62,167 bases of DNA from Bacteroides sp. (lineage in GTDB: Bacteria; Bacteroidota; Bacteroidia; Bacteroidales; Bacteroidaceae), in contig JAJQDI010000032.1 in the NCBI GenBank assembly GCA_021202275.1, positions 1 to 62,167 on the forward strand, read 5' to 3'. A model generated the notes under the pieces. That model made no database searches and was not told the origin of the DNA. It saw nothing but the letters and a program-made list of their open reading frames with translations. This document shows positions 1-8,450 of the stretch, in pieces; within the stretch, counting starts at the first letter, position 1, and every line of letters starts with the position of its first letter. Position numbers and translations under genes: made by a program.

Positions 1-4
1 AGCT

Positions 5-48
5 GAGCGGGTTAGTTTCAACAAAGGAAACTAACCCGCTCTTTTTTT
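5..48 (+). terminator. Intrinsic terminator of an upstream unit
   Basis: A perfect 15-bp stem (5-19 with 27-41, loop of 7 nt) is followed by seven T. It ends a plus-strand transcription unit whose genes lie before the window. The A/T on the other side is poor, so it is mainly one-directional. Confidence 0.9.
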
Positions 49-548
49 GCACATACACACACATACATATATATTATATATACCAGATCATTACCCATTA
101 TCTTCGGTTTCATAAATGAAACTACCTCTTTCTCTTTTTTATATAATAAATATATACACCCTACATCCCTACCCTACATCCCCGTTATACTATACCCCTG
201 TATTGATACCCATATCCTACTGCTATACAACTCTTTTTATATATATACATCTTTATTAGGTTCGTAAGAGTTTCGTGGCAAAGAAGTCTTACAACTTGTT
301 GTTGGGTTTTCCATGATGCTTTCATTAAGTGGTTCTACATATATACTACCATAAACTATTATACCTACTATCATACATTGTACCTATACCGTATACCGCT
401 TTTTTGATTTAAAGGGAATTTGGGAGATTATACATGGTAGTATGGACTCTGCCGATCTTCCATGAACTGTGTCTATCGTTGTTTCAACTGTATGATCCTA
501 TAGATCAGATTTTATGTAATTCTATATATTTAACTATATTATTAATCC
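49..548. other. AT-rich intergenic region, no gene seen
   Basis: About 500 bases with many short TATA-like runs and no credible coding frame or RNA gene. I see nothing specific in it apart from the promoter that begins at its right edge. Confidence 0.5.
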
Positions 549-579
549 TTGCAAAATTCAATGAAAATGATTACCTTTG
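549..579 (+). promoter_or_regulatory. Bacteroidetes-type promoter for the small lipoprotein
   Basis: TTG (549-551), 20 nt, then TACCTTTG (572-579) fits the Bacteroidetes -33/-7 consensus TTG-N19/20-TAnnTTTG. Transcription would begin near 585, leaving a leader of about 35 nt before the start codon at 620. Confidence 0.75.
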
Positions 580-619
580 CGCCGCACATTAATTTAAACG
601 TTTAAAGCAAATTAAAGGT

Positions 620-832
620 ATGAAGACAAAATTATTTTTTGCTGCTTTAGCAGTATTGGCAATGACTGCTTGTGGCGGTAATAGCGCGAAAGAAAATGTA
701 GCTGACGCTACTGAAGTAGAAACAGTAGCAGTAGAACAGGAGGAAGCTTGCTGCAAAAATGACTCTACAGCTTGTTGTGATAAAGATGCAGAAGAAAAAG
801 CTTGTTGTGCAGAAGAAGCCACTGCTGAATAA
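620..832 (+). CDS. Small lipoprotein with three Cys-Cys pairs
   Basis: A 70-residue protein. Residues 1-17 form a lipoprotein signal ending in MTAC, so Cys18 is the likely lipidated residue and the protein would sit in a membrane facing the periplasm or surface. The rest is acidic and carries CC at 44-45, 52-53 and 62-63, a spacing suited to metal or heme binding, disulphides or redox chemistry, none of which can be decided from sequence. It is a single-gene unit with its own promoter (549-579) and terminator (854-890). I do not recognise a named family. The Cys-Cys pairs recall the CC of the small peptide at 1646, but the two sequences are otherwise unlike. The acidic, lipidated character argues against its being a RiPP precursor. 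Confidence 0.75.
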   Translation: MKTKLFFAALAVLAMTACGGNSAKENVADATEVETVAVEQEEACCKNDSTACCDKDAEEKACCAEEATAE

Positions 833-853
833 CAGCTTTTGAACTTAGATAAG

Positions 854-890
854 AAAGGAAGAAAATCGATATATTTTCTTCCTTTTTTCT
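854..890 (+). terminator. Terminator of the lipoprotein gene
   Basis: An inverted repeat (854-866 with 873-885, stem of GGAAGAAAAT type) merges into a T-rich tract just after the stop codon at 832. Confidence 0.75.
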
Positions 891-1508
891 TTCTCATGTA
901 CTATACTTACTTATCTGTTATCTTTATTTAATTATCAAATAGCTTGCAAGTTCCTTAATAAACTATCTGAATCTATTTGTTTGGTTGCTGCACATCCTGA
1001 ACGCTTATATTGCTTTTCAGTCATTATGCGATGTTCCTATCCATCTGTATTTACCTTTGTTTCCCATTCAGTTTATTATATATCCTCTGTGACATCCCTG
1101 TTATGCCGGATACAGATTTCCCGCTGCGAATTTTAGTTTCCTGTAGGAAACCTTATCGGAAGAATCTATGTATTTAGCTAACCCATTCGGGTTTCTGTAA
1201 GAACTATATGCGTCCTTCCTTTACTAGAGAACTCCTGACTTTCCCACAATAATAGCTACACGGGTGGTAGGAAACTTGGGAATAGAGAAAACTTTTATTC
1301 ACGACACGGGATGAAAGTTCAAACCAAATAGGGAGTTCTATCCACGGAATCCTATTTTCACTTTTCACAGACAGAATTCAATTTCAAAACCTGTATATGA
1401 CCCTTTTGATCCCTCATGTATGAACTAACAAAGAATTAAATCTATAGATCCGGTTGATAAAAAAAGCATGTATAAACAAAAATGTACCTCATATTAGTTT
1501 ATCTATTT
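891..1508. other. Intergenic region with no recognised gene
   Basis: About 600 bases between the lipoprotein terminator and the promoter of the peptide locus. I found no coding frame of convincing composition and no RNA gene. A short hairpin (GTTTCC-TGTA-GGAAAC near 1127-1150) is the only local structure noticed. Confidence 0.4.
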
Positions 1509-1539
1509 TTTGTTAAAATGGGAAAAAGATTTATTTTTG
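1509..1539 (+). promoter_or_regulatory. Promoter of the Cys-rich peptide/radical SAM locus
   Basis: TTTG (1509-1512), 19 nt, TATTTTTG (1532-1539) is an exact match to the Bacteroidetes promoter consensus. Transcription would start near 1545, giving a leader of about 100 nt before the peptide start at 1646. No other strong promoter was noticed until past 13 kb, so it may serve the whole cluster. Confidence 0.75.
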
Positions 1540-1645
1540 CATATAGTTGTAGTTTTTCTATTGAATCGAACATCTGTCAAATAAAAGGGAGAAACCTGAA
1601 ATGCCTATGTAAAGAGAGTAAGGATCTGGTTAAAATCTGAATAAT

Positions 1646-1738
1646 ATGCTAACAAAAATCGTGAAAGTAAAGAAAGCGAAAGCAAAAGTAAATGGTTGCT
1701 GTGACTGTTTCGGAGGTGGTTGTCGCTGCAACGACTAA
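1646..1738 (+). CDS. Putative Cys-rich RiPP precursor peptide (30 aa)
   Basis: A 30-codon frame, too short for routine gene calling. Residues 1-17 are a Lys/Val/Ala-rich segment (MLTKIVKVKKAKAKVNG), and residues 18-30 read CCDCFGGGCRCND with Cys at 18, 19, 21, 26 and 28. A short basic leader followed by a compact Cys/Gly core at the C terminus is what radical SAM peptide maturases of the SPASM type usually act on. The gene lies 106 nt downstream of an exact promoter and directly before six SPASM genes. A stable hairpin separates it from the first enzyme, as often seen when a substrate must exceed its enzymes. I infer that it is the substrate of the locus, giving thioether or other radical crosslinks. 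The modification type, leader cleavage site and activity cannot be read from sequence. The alternative is a small metal-binding peptide. Confidence 0.7.
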   Translation: MLTKIVKVKKAKAKVNGCCDCFGGGCRCND

Positions 1739-1744
1739 CAAAGC

Positions 1745-1785
1745 CGGGAAAGCTTGACTGTTCCAGAGATAGTCAGGCTTTCCTG
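1745..1785 (+). terminator. Hairpin between precursor peptide and first maturase gene
   Basis: A 15-bp stem with two G-U pairs (1745-1759 with 1771-1785) around an 11-nt loop. No T-run follows; the next bases are CTATG, and the start codon of the first radical SAM gene begins at 1788. It may be a partial terminator or a 3' stabiliser that keeps the peptide message in excess over the enzyme messages. Confidence 0.65.
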
Positions 1786-1787
1786 CT

Positions 1788-3107
1788 ATGTATCATACCG
1801 AAATGAGACTTTCCCATACAGAAACATTTATTATTCCTGTTACCCGGACACGAATTTCACAACATACTTTTATCGCCTATTCCCCTTTGAGTGACACTTG
1901 TTGCCTGATAGATCAGTCAGGAGTGGATCTTTTGCATACACTGGCGGATTCCTTCTTTTCCGGAGAACGGAACGAAGGATATCCGGAATGGGCTAAGGAA
2001 TTGCTGGACTACGACTTTCCCGCGGTCCGGAAAATGTTGCGCCAGTCCCCGCAGGAATATACCACTCTGTCGTTGCTTCCCAATCTGATATGCAACTTCA
2101 GGTGTCAATACTGCTATTCGGCTCAGGGGAGGTCCCACGCCCAGATCACCCGGGAAAAGCTCCGGAAGGCACTGGATTTCTTTATCGACCCGCAACGCAT
2201 TTGTCCACAGACCATCAAAATGTTTGTCTCAGGCGGTGGAGAACCTCTTCTTTCCTGGGAAACTATCAAATACGCGTTGGAGTATGCCTACGAACGTGCC
2301 CGGCAATACGGTTTCACTCTGTGGGTATCTTTCATTACCAACGGGGCTATTCTTGAAGAAGAAATTCTCCATACGCTGAAAACCTACGCGTGCAGTGTAT
2401 GCGTATCCTTTGAAGTGCTCCCGGAGTTGCAGGAGCATCTGCGTGGTCAGTATGAAAAGGTCTCACAACATATTATCAGCTATGGTAAGGCCGGTATTCC
2501 GGTTATGCTCAATTCCACCATCACACCTTTCAGTGTAGACCGGATGCAGGAAATGGTGGAAGAGGTATTGAAAACATATCCTTTTGTGCGCAATTATACG
2601 CTGGAACCGGTGACCGATCATACCTTGTTCGGTTCGCCCGGAGAGATGCGGGAGTTCTACCGGAAATTTGCTACCCATTACCGCGCCATTAAGGAATTGT
2701 ATGGAAAGGGGAAAACTTCACTATGGTTTTCCCTGGATGAAATGGCAGATACTATGAAAATGAGATATTGTCCGGGTAAGTTATGTCTGACCCCCCAAGG
2801 CACCTTTTCGATCTGCCACTGCGCCTCTTCGCCCCGGGAAGACAGGTATGAAAAATGTGTCTATGGCTCGGTAACTGAAGAGGGAGTCACCTTTGATACG
2901 GAAAAGTTCAGGCAATTGATGGATCTGAATGTCCTGCACAAAGAAAAATGCCGGGATTGTTTTGCGAAATGGAATTGTGGAGGCGAATGTATGACACGTG
3001 CCGATCAATACCCGGAAGCATATATGGAGGAGGTTTGCCACTTCAATCGGGAATGGTTGCGTACTCAGTTGGAACAACGTATATCCGAGGCGTATGCGGA
3101 AGACTAA
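1788..3107 (+). CDS. Radical SAM/SPASM peptide maturase, paralogue 1
   Basis: A 439-residue radical SAM protein. The cluster motif CX3CX2C is at Cys102, 106 and 109 (CNFRCQYC), binding the [4Fe-4S] cluster that cleaves S-adenosylmethionine. The SAM-contact motif SGGGEP follows about 40 residues later. The C-terminal third is a SPASM domain for auxiliary clusters: a Cys pair near residue 328 (CPGKLC), then CRDCFAKWNCGGEC and a final Cys near the C terminus. Residues 1-95 form an N-terminal domain shared by all six paralogues in the locus, probably for peptide recognition (inference). It is the first enzyme after the 30-aa precursor and only 2 nt past the intervening hairpin. A second in-frame ATG at 1803 could be the true start. 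The substrate is inferred from context only. Confidence 0.85.
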   Translation: MYHTEMRLSHTETFIIPVTRTRISQHTFIAYSPLSDTCCLIDQSGVDLLHTLADSFFSGERNEGYPEWAKELLDYDFPAVRKMLRQSPQEYTTLSLLPNLICNFRCQYCYSAQGRSHAQITREKLRKALDFFIDPQRICPQTIKMFVSGGGEPLLSWETIKYALEYAYERARQYGFTLWVSFITNGAILEEEILHTLKTYACSVCVSFEVLPELQEHLRGQYEKVSQHIISYGKAGIPVMLNSTITPFSVDRMQEMVEEVLKTYPFVRNYTLEPVTDHTLFGSPGEMREFYRKFATHYRAIKELYGKGKTSLWFSLDEMADTMKMRYCPGKLCLTPQGTFSICHCASSPREDRYEKCVYGSVTEEGVTFDTEKFRQLMDLNVLHKEKCRDCFAKWNCGGECMTRADQYPEAYMEEVCHFNREWLRTQLEQRISEAYAED

Positions 3108-3128
3108 CCTTGTTATTTTTCTGTTACT

Positions 3129-4481
3129 ATGAATATTTTATCTGAGAATAACATATACACCTGTTCGCTACATGAGTTTTTACCTGTAGAAAACGAACAG
3201 TTCTTTTTGCTCTACGCACCGCTTGCCACGGTAGCAACCCTTGCTTCCCGTAAAGACGTGGAGGCGTTGTGTTCCTACCTCAAACAGCCTTCGGAGGGTG
3301 ATCCGATGGAAGAGTTGGCATGCGCACTACTCGATACATCGCCCTCGGAAAGTTCACTGTCCAGACGCATCCGGGATACTGATGGTTTTGTGAATCTGTC
3401 CCTGCTCCCCAACAACGTATGCAATTTCCAATGCAGTTATTGTTACTCTGCTGCCGGCCGTTCCCAAACAGAGATAACTCCGGAAAAACTTACTGCCGTA
3501 TTAGACTATTTTATCTGCAAAGGGAGGACGACCCACCGCCGACTGACCATCTCTTTTTTAGGAGGCGGAGAACCTCTGTTATCCGGACATTTGGTGGAAA
3601 CCGCAGTGAAATATGCTAACGAGCGGGCTGGCCGGGAGGGATTTGAAATCTGCTACAAACTCGTGACCAACGGCTCGATACTCAGCCCCAGAGAGCTGGA
3701 TCTTATTCTGGAGAACCGGATGGAGGTTATTGTTTCCTATGAAATACTGGAAGAGATCCAGAATCTCCAGCGGAAACATTTCGATAGAGTCAGTCGTAAC
3801 CTGCAACTTCTGGCGCGAAAGGGAGCAGTGCTATCGATCAATGCCGTTATTACTCCACAGAACGTATGCCGTCAGGTAGAAATGGTAGAGGAGGTTTCAC
3901 GCCACTTTCCGGAGATCACTTATCTCTCTTTCGAGCCGTTGATGGAACTGAACGATTGGTCGGCAGAACAGACAGACGCACGGTTCTATGACCGGTATAT
4001 CTCCCATTTCCTGGCAGCGCGGCAAGTAGCCCGTCAACACGGCATAGAATTGTCATGCAGTCTCCTCCGGAATGTAGATTGTTCCGTAGAACGGTATTGC
4101 GCCGGAGAATTCGCTGTTTGTCCCGATGGCAACATCACTTCTTGTCCCTGTATCTCTTCTCCGGAAATGCCGCATTACGAAAGCTATGTATATGGTCGGA
4201 TCACTGAACAAAATGAGATCGTGATCGACACTTCCAGACTTTCCGGTTTGCTGGACGAAGATGTACATGCCCATCCGGAATGCAGGGATTGTTTTGCCAA
4301 ATGGAATTGTGGAGGAGGGTGTCTGCATGCCAACCGCCTGGAGGATAAAGACAAAAAACAGATAAAGTGCGATTTCGTACGCAAATTCACCAGACACATT
4401 ATATGGGAGCGGCTGAAATACGACTATGAGAACGAGTCGGAAAAGCCTATCCTGGATATCCTGCATGAAGCCAATGCCTGA
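3129..4481 (+). CDS. Radical SAM/SPASM peptide maturase, paralogue 2
   Basis: A 450-residue paralogue of the preceding gene, 21 nt downstream. The radical SAM cysteines are Cys98, 102 and 105 (CNFQCSYC), followed by LGGGEP. The SPASM part has CAGEFAVCPDG, CPCISSP, then CRDCFAKWNCGGGC and a late Cys (IKCDF). It differs from its neighbours in having three cysteines in the CPDGNITSCPC stretch, so auxiliary-cluster ligation could differ. It has a slightly longer C-terminal tail (YENESEKPILDIL) than paralogue 1. It is probably cotranscribed with, and acts on the same or a related peptide as, the other five; whether the copies are specialised by residue or by substrate is unknown. Confidence 0.85.
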   Translation: MNILSENNIYTCSLHEFLPVENEQFFLLYAPLATVATLASRKDVEALCSYLKQPSEGDPMEELACALLDTSPSESSLSRRIRDTDGFVNLSLLPNNVCNFQCSYCYSAAGRSQTEITPEKLTAVLDYFICKGRTTHRRLTISFLGGGEPLLSGHLVETAVKYANERAGREGFEICYKLVTNGSILSPRELDLILENRMEVIVSYEILEEIQNLQRKHFDRVSRNLQLLARKGAVLSINAVITPQNVCRQVEMVEEVSRHFPEITYLSFEPLMELNDWSAEQTDARFYDRYISHFLAARQVARQHGIELSCSLLRNVDCSVERYCAGEFAVCPDGNITSCPCISSPEMPHYESYVYGRITEQNEIVIDTSRLSGLLDEDVHAHPECRDCFAKWNCGGGCLHANRLEDKDKKQIKCDFVRKFTRHIIWERLKYDYENESEKPILDILHEANA

Positions 4482-4493
4482 AAAAGATACCTT

Positions 4494-5840
4494 ATGATAC
4501 TTACAGAACACGCTATATACCCTATTGCTACCGGGGTACATTTCGGCAGACAACCGGAAGATGTTTATCTGATCTATGCCCCTCTATCCGGTCAGATGTT
4601 GCTGGCCGATGCACAGACTGTGTATAAAATGAACCGGACCATGGAGGGGGAGAAAAAGGAAGAAGAGGTGGATGAGTTGCTTACGGAACTATTGGATACC
4701 TCCGACAACCCGTTGGAGACCATCCATCACCTGGAAGATTACCAGGTAATGTATGTGTTACCCGGATTCCTTTGTAATTTCTCCTGTAGCTATTGCTTTT
4801 CTGCCAGAGGACGTTCCGGCAAAGAACTGTCGTGGCCACAGTTGAAGGCAGCCCTGGACTACTTTGTAGACAGTTGCCGGTCGCAGAAGAAAGAGCTGAA
4901 GATCACATTTGTGGGGGGGGGTGGAGAGCCTATGCTCTCCTGGCGACTCGTAAAATCCGGCATTGAATATGCGTCGGAGCTTGCCGGCAGGCAGGGAATT
5001 ACATTATATTTCGGGCTTATTACCAACGGATCTGTGATGAATGAAGAGATACTCCGGACATTTTCTACCTATCACGTGCGGCCTCGCCTCTCTTTTGAGA
5101 TCCTGGAAGAAATACAGAACAAACAACGCGGAGCATACCGTAAAGTGTGTCAGACCCTGGATGCCCTGTCGGACAGAGAGATACCTTGTGAAGTACGCTC
5201 CATGATCACTCCGGCGAATGTGGACCGGCTTGGGGAAATGGTGCTGGAAATGGTTCATCGTTTCCCGGCTGTAACCACCTATTATTTTGATCCCATTACA
5301 GACGCGCGGATATTTTCCGATCCGGAATATACCCGTCGGTTTTACCATCGTTACAACGAGGCTTTCCTCCAGGCGCGTACCATAGCAAAGACCTATCAGA
5401 AAGAACTGAAAAACGCGACTTCCCGTAGCCTTGAAACCACTGTAGAGAGATATTGCAACGGAGAACTGTGTCTTACTCCCGAAGGTATGTTTTCCATCTG
5501 CATGGAGGTATCCTCTCCGGAAGAGAAACACTACGAAGAGTTTATATACGGATGGATCGATGAAAACCATACAGTCCGGATGGATCGGGAAAAATTCCGG
5601 CGGCTGAAAGAGAAAGAGATGGCACAGCAAAATCCCGACTGCCTGCATTGCTTTGCCCGTTGGAATTGCGGAGGCGGATGTATGGCCAGCAACAACCAAT
5701 ACAGCTACGAAGTACAGCAAGTGATCTGTGATGCGACACGTTCCCTAACACACCGGCTTCTGCTCGAAAGGCTCAATGAAGAGTACCTGTCACAGAGCGG
5801 TATCACACTGGAAGAACTGGTAAATAATTACATGGATTAA
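4494..5840 (+). CDS. Radical SAM/SPASM peptide maturase, paralogue 3, with poly-G tract
   Basis: A 448-residue member of the tandem set, 12 nt after the previous gene. The cluster motif is at Cys94, 98 and 101 (CNFSCSYC). SPASM motifs are CNGELCLTPEG and CLHCFARWNCGGGC. It is closest to paralogue 4 (shared EEIQN-QRG-Y and FDPITD/FDPVTD segments). The SAM-binding loop reads VGGGGEP, one glycine more than the GGGEP or GGGDP of the other five copies. The extra residue lies in a run of nine G (4913-4921), a length prone to slippage. A change of one or two G would frameshift the gene early in the catalytic domain. In the sequence given, the frame is open. Confidence 0.85.
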   Translation: MILTEHAIYPIATGVHFGRQPEDVYLIYAPLSGQMLLADAQTVYKMNRTMEGEKKEEEVDELLTELLDTSDNPLETIHHLEDYQVMYVLPGFLCNFSCSYCFSARGRSGKELSWPQLKAALDYFVDSCRSQKKELKITFVGGGGEPMLSWRLVKSGIEYASELAGRQGITLYFGLITNGSVMNEEILRTFSTYHVRPRLSFEILEEIQNKQRGAYRKVCQTLDALSDREIPCEVRSMITPANVDRLGEMVLEMVHRFPAVTTYYFDPITDARIFSDPEYTRRFYHRYNEAFLQARTIAKTYQKELKNATSRSLETTVERYCNGELCLTPEGMFSICMEVSSPEEKHYEEFIYGWIDENHTVRMDREKFRRLKEKEMAQQNPDCLHCFARWNCGGGCMASNNQYSYEVQQVICDATRSLTHRLLLERLNEEYLSQSGITLEELVNNYMD

Positions 5841-5843
5841 GGT

Positions 5844-7163
5844 ATGCAGTATCCTCACTTAACACATCATTCGATCTTTGTTATTCCGGCAGAAGAATAC
5901 CTGCCTTCCGGAAGAGCTACCCTTTTGTATGCCCCTCTGACAGGATATGTTATGAAAGTTACACCTGCGGATATACAGCAGCTGGAAAATGCAGCGGCAA
6001 GAAAGGAAGAGCTCACAGATCCGTCTGTGCAGAGTCACCTGGATCATCTGTGTAACCTCTCTGCGTATGGAAAATCCATGTATTCCGTTACAGATCCCGG
6101 AGAATACCTGCTGTTGTATATTCTACCCAATTACATTTGTAATTTCTCCTGCTCCTATTGCTTCTCTGCCCAGGGACGTTCGGACAAAGAACTAAGTAAA
6201 GAAGAGTTGAAAGCAGCACTGGATTATTTTATCGACAGCAATCGCATCCGGGAAAAGAAATTGTTTATCACTTTCCTGGGAGGAGGTGAACCTACCCTTT
6301 CCTGGGAGTTGCTGAAGTTCGGTATAACCTACATACACACCCGGGCCAGTGCGGAAAAAATAGATGTGACCATAACCCTCGTCATCAACGGTTCCGTACT
6401 GAGCACTGAAATGCTACAAACCTTTGTTACACACAACGTACGGATACGGATATCGTTTGAGGTTCTGGAAGAGATACAGAACCGGCAACGGGGCAGCTAC
6501 AAGCGGGTCTGCCAATCTATAGATCGTCTCTCTGCGGCGGGAGTATACCTACAGGTACGTGCCATGATCACCCCGTTGAATGTAGAACGGATGGTTGAAA
6601 TGGTACAGGAACTGGCTGACCGATTTCCCGGAGTAGAGGCTTACCTGTTCGATCCGGTTACAGACAAACATATCTTTTGTCAGGAAGAGGAGACACGGTC
6701 TTTTTATAAGAAATACCAGCAACATTTTTTCCGGGCCCTTGATCTGGCCCGGCAGCAGCACAAGCAACTGAAATGTGCTCTGTCGCGTAACCTCGACTCT
6801 ATTGTACTCCGGTATTGTTACGGAGAACTTTGCCTGACCCCCGAAGCAACGTTCACGATCTGTCACCGGGTATCTACTCCTGCAGACGAACGATATACAG
6901 CCTGTACATACGGAAAAATAGATCCTTCGGGCAGACTTGTTTTTGACCGGGAGAAGTTCGGGAGACTGATCCGTACTGACACCATACACGACAACCCCGA
7001 CTGCAAAACCTGTTTCCTTCAATGGAATTGTGGAGGGGGATGTATGGTACAGAACCGGGAATACAATCCTGCAATACGTAAAGTCATCTGTGAATTTACG
7101 CGCAATTTCTCTACTGAATTGCTGGTAAGGAAACTGGGATCGGCCCATGCGGGTCATATCTGA
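5844..7163 (+). CDS. Radical SAM/SPASM peptide maturase, paralogue 4
   Basis: A 439-residue paralogue starting 3 nt after the stop of copy 3, so translational coupling is likely. The radical SAM cysteines are Cys99, 103 and 106 (CNFSCSYC), followed by LGGGEP. The SPASM region has CYGELCLTPEATFTICHRVSTP, then CKTCFLQWNCGGGC and a late Cys (VICEF). Its high similarity to copy 3 through the barrel suggests a recent duplication within the cluster. All ligands needed for activity appear intact. Confidence 0.85.
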   Translation: MQYPHLTHHSIFVIPAEEYLPSGRATLLYAPLTGYVMKVTPADIQQLENAAARKEELTDPSVQSHLDHLCNLSAYGKSMYSVTDPGEYLLLYILPNYICNFSCSYCFSAQGRSDKELSKEELKAALDYFIDSNRIREKKLFITFLGGGEPTLSWELLKFGITYIHTRASAEKIDVTITLVINGSVLSTEMLQTFVTHNVRIRISFEVLEEIQNRQRGSYKRVCQSIDRLSAAGVYLQVRAMITPLNVERMVEMVQELADRFPGVEAYLFDPVTDKHIFCQEEETRSFYKKYQQHFFRALDLARQQHKQLKCALSRNLDSIVLRYCYGELCLTPEATFTICHRVSTPADERYTACTYGKIDPSGRLVFDREKFGRLIRTDTIHDNPDCKTCFLQWNCGGGCMVQNREYNPAIRKVICEFTRNFSTELLVRKLGSAHAGHI

Positions 7164-7181
7164 TCGCAATAAGATATACAC

Positions 7182-8450
7182 ATGAAAACACCGTTGTTAA
7201 ATCAAAAAGAAATAGTTGTCGCTCCTTTGGTCCAGGATAAAACCGGGGAACACTATTTAGTGTACGCCCCTTTTACTGGTCTCTTTCTGGAGAAGTCCCG
7301 CGAAGAGGTTTTACGCCTGGAGCAGGTTGCCCGCTTCACGGCTGACAAAGAACTACAGGATACCTACGCGCAACTGACCACCCGGCAACGTCCGTTGCAG
7401 CAGATACAACAGATAGAGGAAACAACAGAAATGAGCATTCTTCTCAACTACATCTGCAATTTCTCCTGCTCCTATTGTTACTCGGCCCGGGGACGCTCCC
7501 GTAAACAAATAGAGAAAGAAACTTTGCTCACCGCTCTGGATTTCTTCATCAACAGGCAACGTACCCGTGCCCCACGCCTGCAACTTATTTTCTCCGGCGG
7601 AGGCGATCCTCTTGCGTCCTCATCCCTGCTGGAAACAGCCATCACCTATGCTTCCCGGCGTGCCGGCGAACAAGGTTTCGACATCCGGTATGGTATGGTT
7701 ACCAACGGCACCCTGCTGACCCCGGAGATCATCGGACTGGTCACCTCCTACAAAATCAATCTGGTGATCTCTTTCGATGTCCTCGAAGAGGTACACAACA
7801 AGCAGCGGGAAAGATACAGCGACGTATGCGCGGGCATCGATGAGCTGATCTCCCATCAGATCTATCCCGGGATCAGGAGCACCATCACGCCACTGAATGT
7901 AGAGCGTATGGAAGAGATGGTCAGGGAAATGATCACCCGTTTTCCCGGATTAGGAGGTATCGCTTTTGAAGCCGTTCTCAACCCCTCCCTGTTTCCAACG
8001 ACGGAAGCGCTGAAGCAGTTCTATACCTCCTTTGCGGAAAATTACTTCAACGCTTGCCGGGTGGGACTGGAACATGATTTCTATGTAGGCAACACACTGG
8101 TCAATAATGCCGGACAGTGCCGGGAGCGTGCCTGTCTGAGTAAGTTCACCCTGACTCCGGAAGGAGCCATCACCGCTTGTTCGCGCATCTCCTCTCCGAA
8201 AGAAGATTTCTACGACTCCTTTCACTACGGTATGGTGACACCCGACAGGCAGGTGCAACTTGATACAGACCGGCTGAGGCATATCCTGAGCAGAAATGTA
8301 TATCACTACCCGGAATGCACCTCCTGCATCGCCAGGTGGCATTGTGGCGGCGGATGTCTATTGGCCCGTCACGTTTATAGCCCGGAAGAATTTGCCATCC
8401 ATTGCGGGTTTGTCAGGGAAATGTTAATACAAACACTAAAAAACAAATGA
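7182..8450 (+). CDS. Radical SAM/SPASM peptide maturase, paralogue 5
   Basis: The shortest copy at 422 residues. The cluster motif is at Cys92, 96 and 99 (CNFSCSYC). The SAM-contact motif is SGGGDP, with Asp where the others have Glu. Glu in this motif contacts the amino group of SAM in characterised radical SAM enzymes, so the change is worth noting although Asp may still work. The SPASM segment is also divergent: CRERACLSKFTLTPEG, a single CSRISSP, then CTSCIARWHCGGGC with Arg-Trp-His in place of Lys-Trp-Asn. Its last bases overlap the next gene by ATGA, indicating coupling. Confidence 0.85.
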   Translation: MKTPLLNQKEIVVAPLVQDKTGEHYLVYAPFTGLFLEKSREEVLRLEQVARFTADKELQDTYAQLTTRQRPLQQIQQIEETTEMSILLNYICNFSCSYCYSARGRSRKQIEKETLLTALDFFINRQRTRAPRLQLIFSGGGDPLASSSLLETAITYASRRAGEQGFDIRYGMVTNGTLLTPEIIGLVTSYKINLVISFDVLEEVHNKQRERYSDVCAGIDELISHQIYPGIRSTITPLNVERMEEMVREMITRFPGLGGIAFEAVLNPSLFPTTEALKQFYTSFAENYFNACRVGLEHDFYVGNTLVNNAGQCRERACLSKFTLTPEGAITACSRISSPKEDFYDSFHYGMVTPDRQVQLDTDRLRHILSRNVYHYPECTSCIARWHCGGGCLLARHVYSPEEFAIHCGFVREMLIQTLKNK

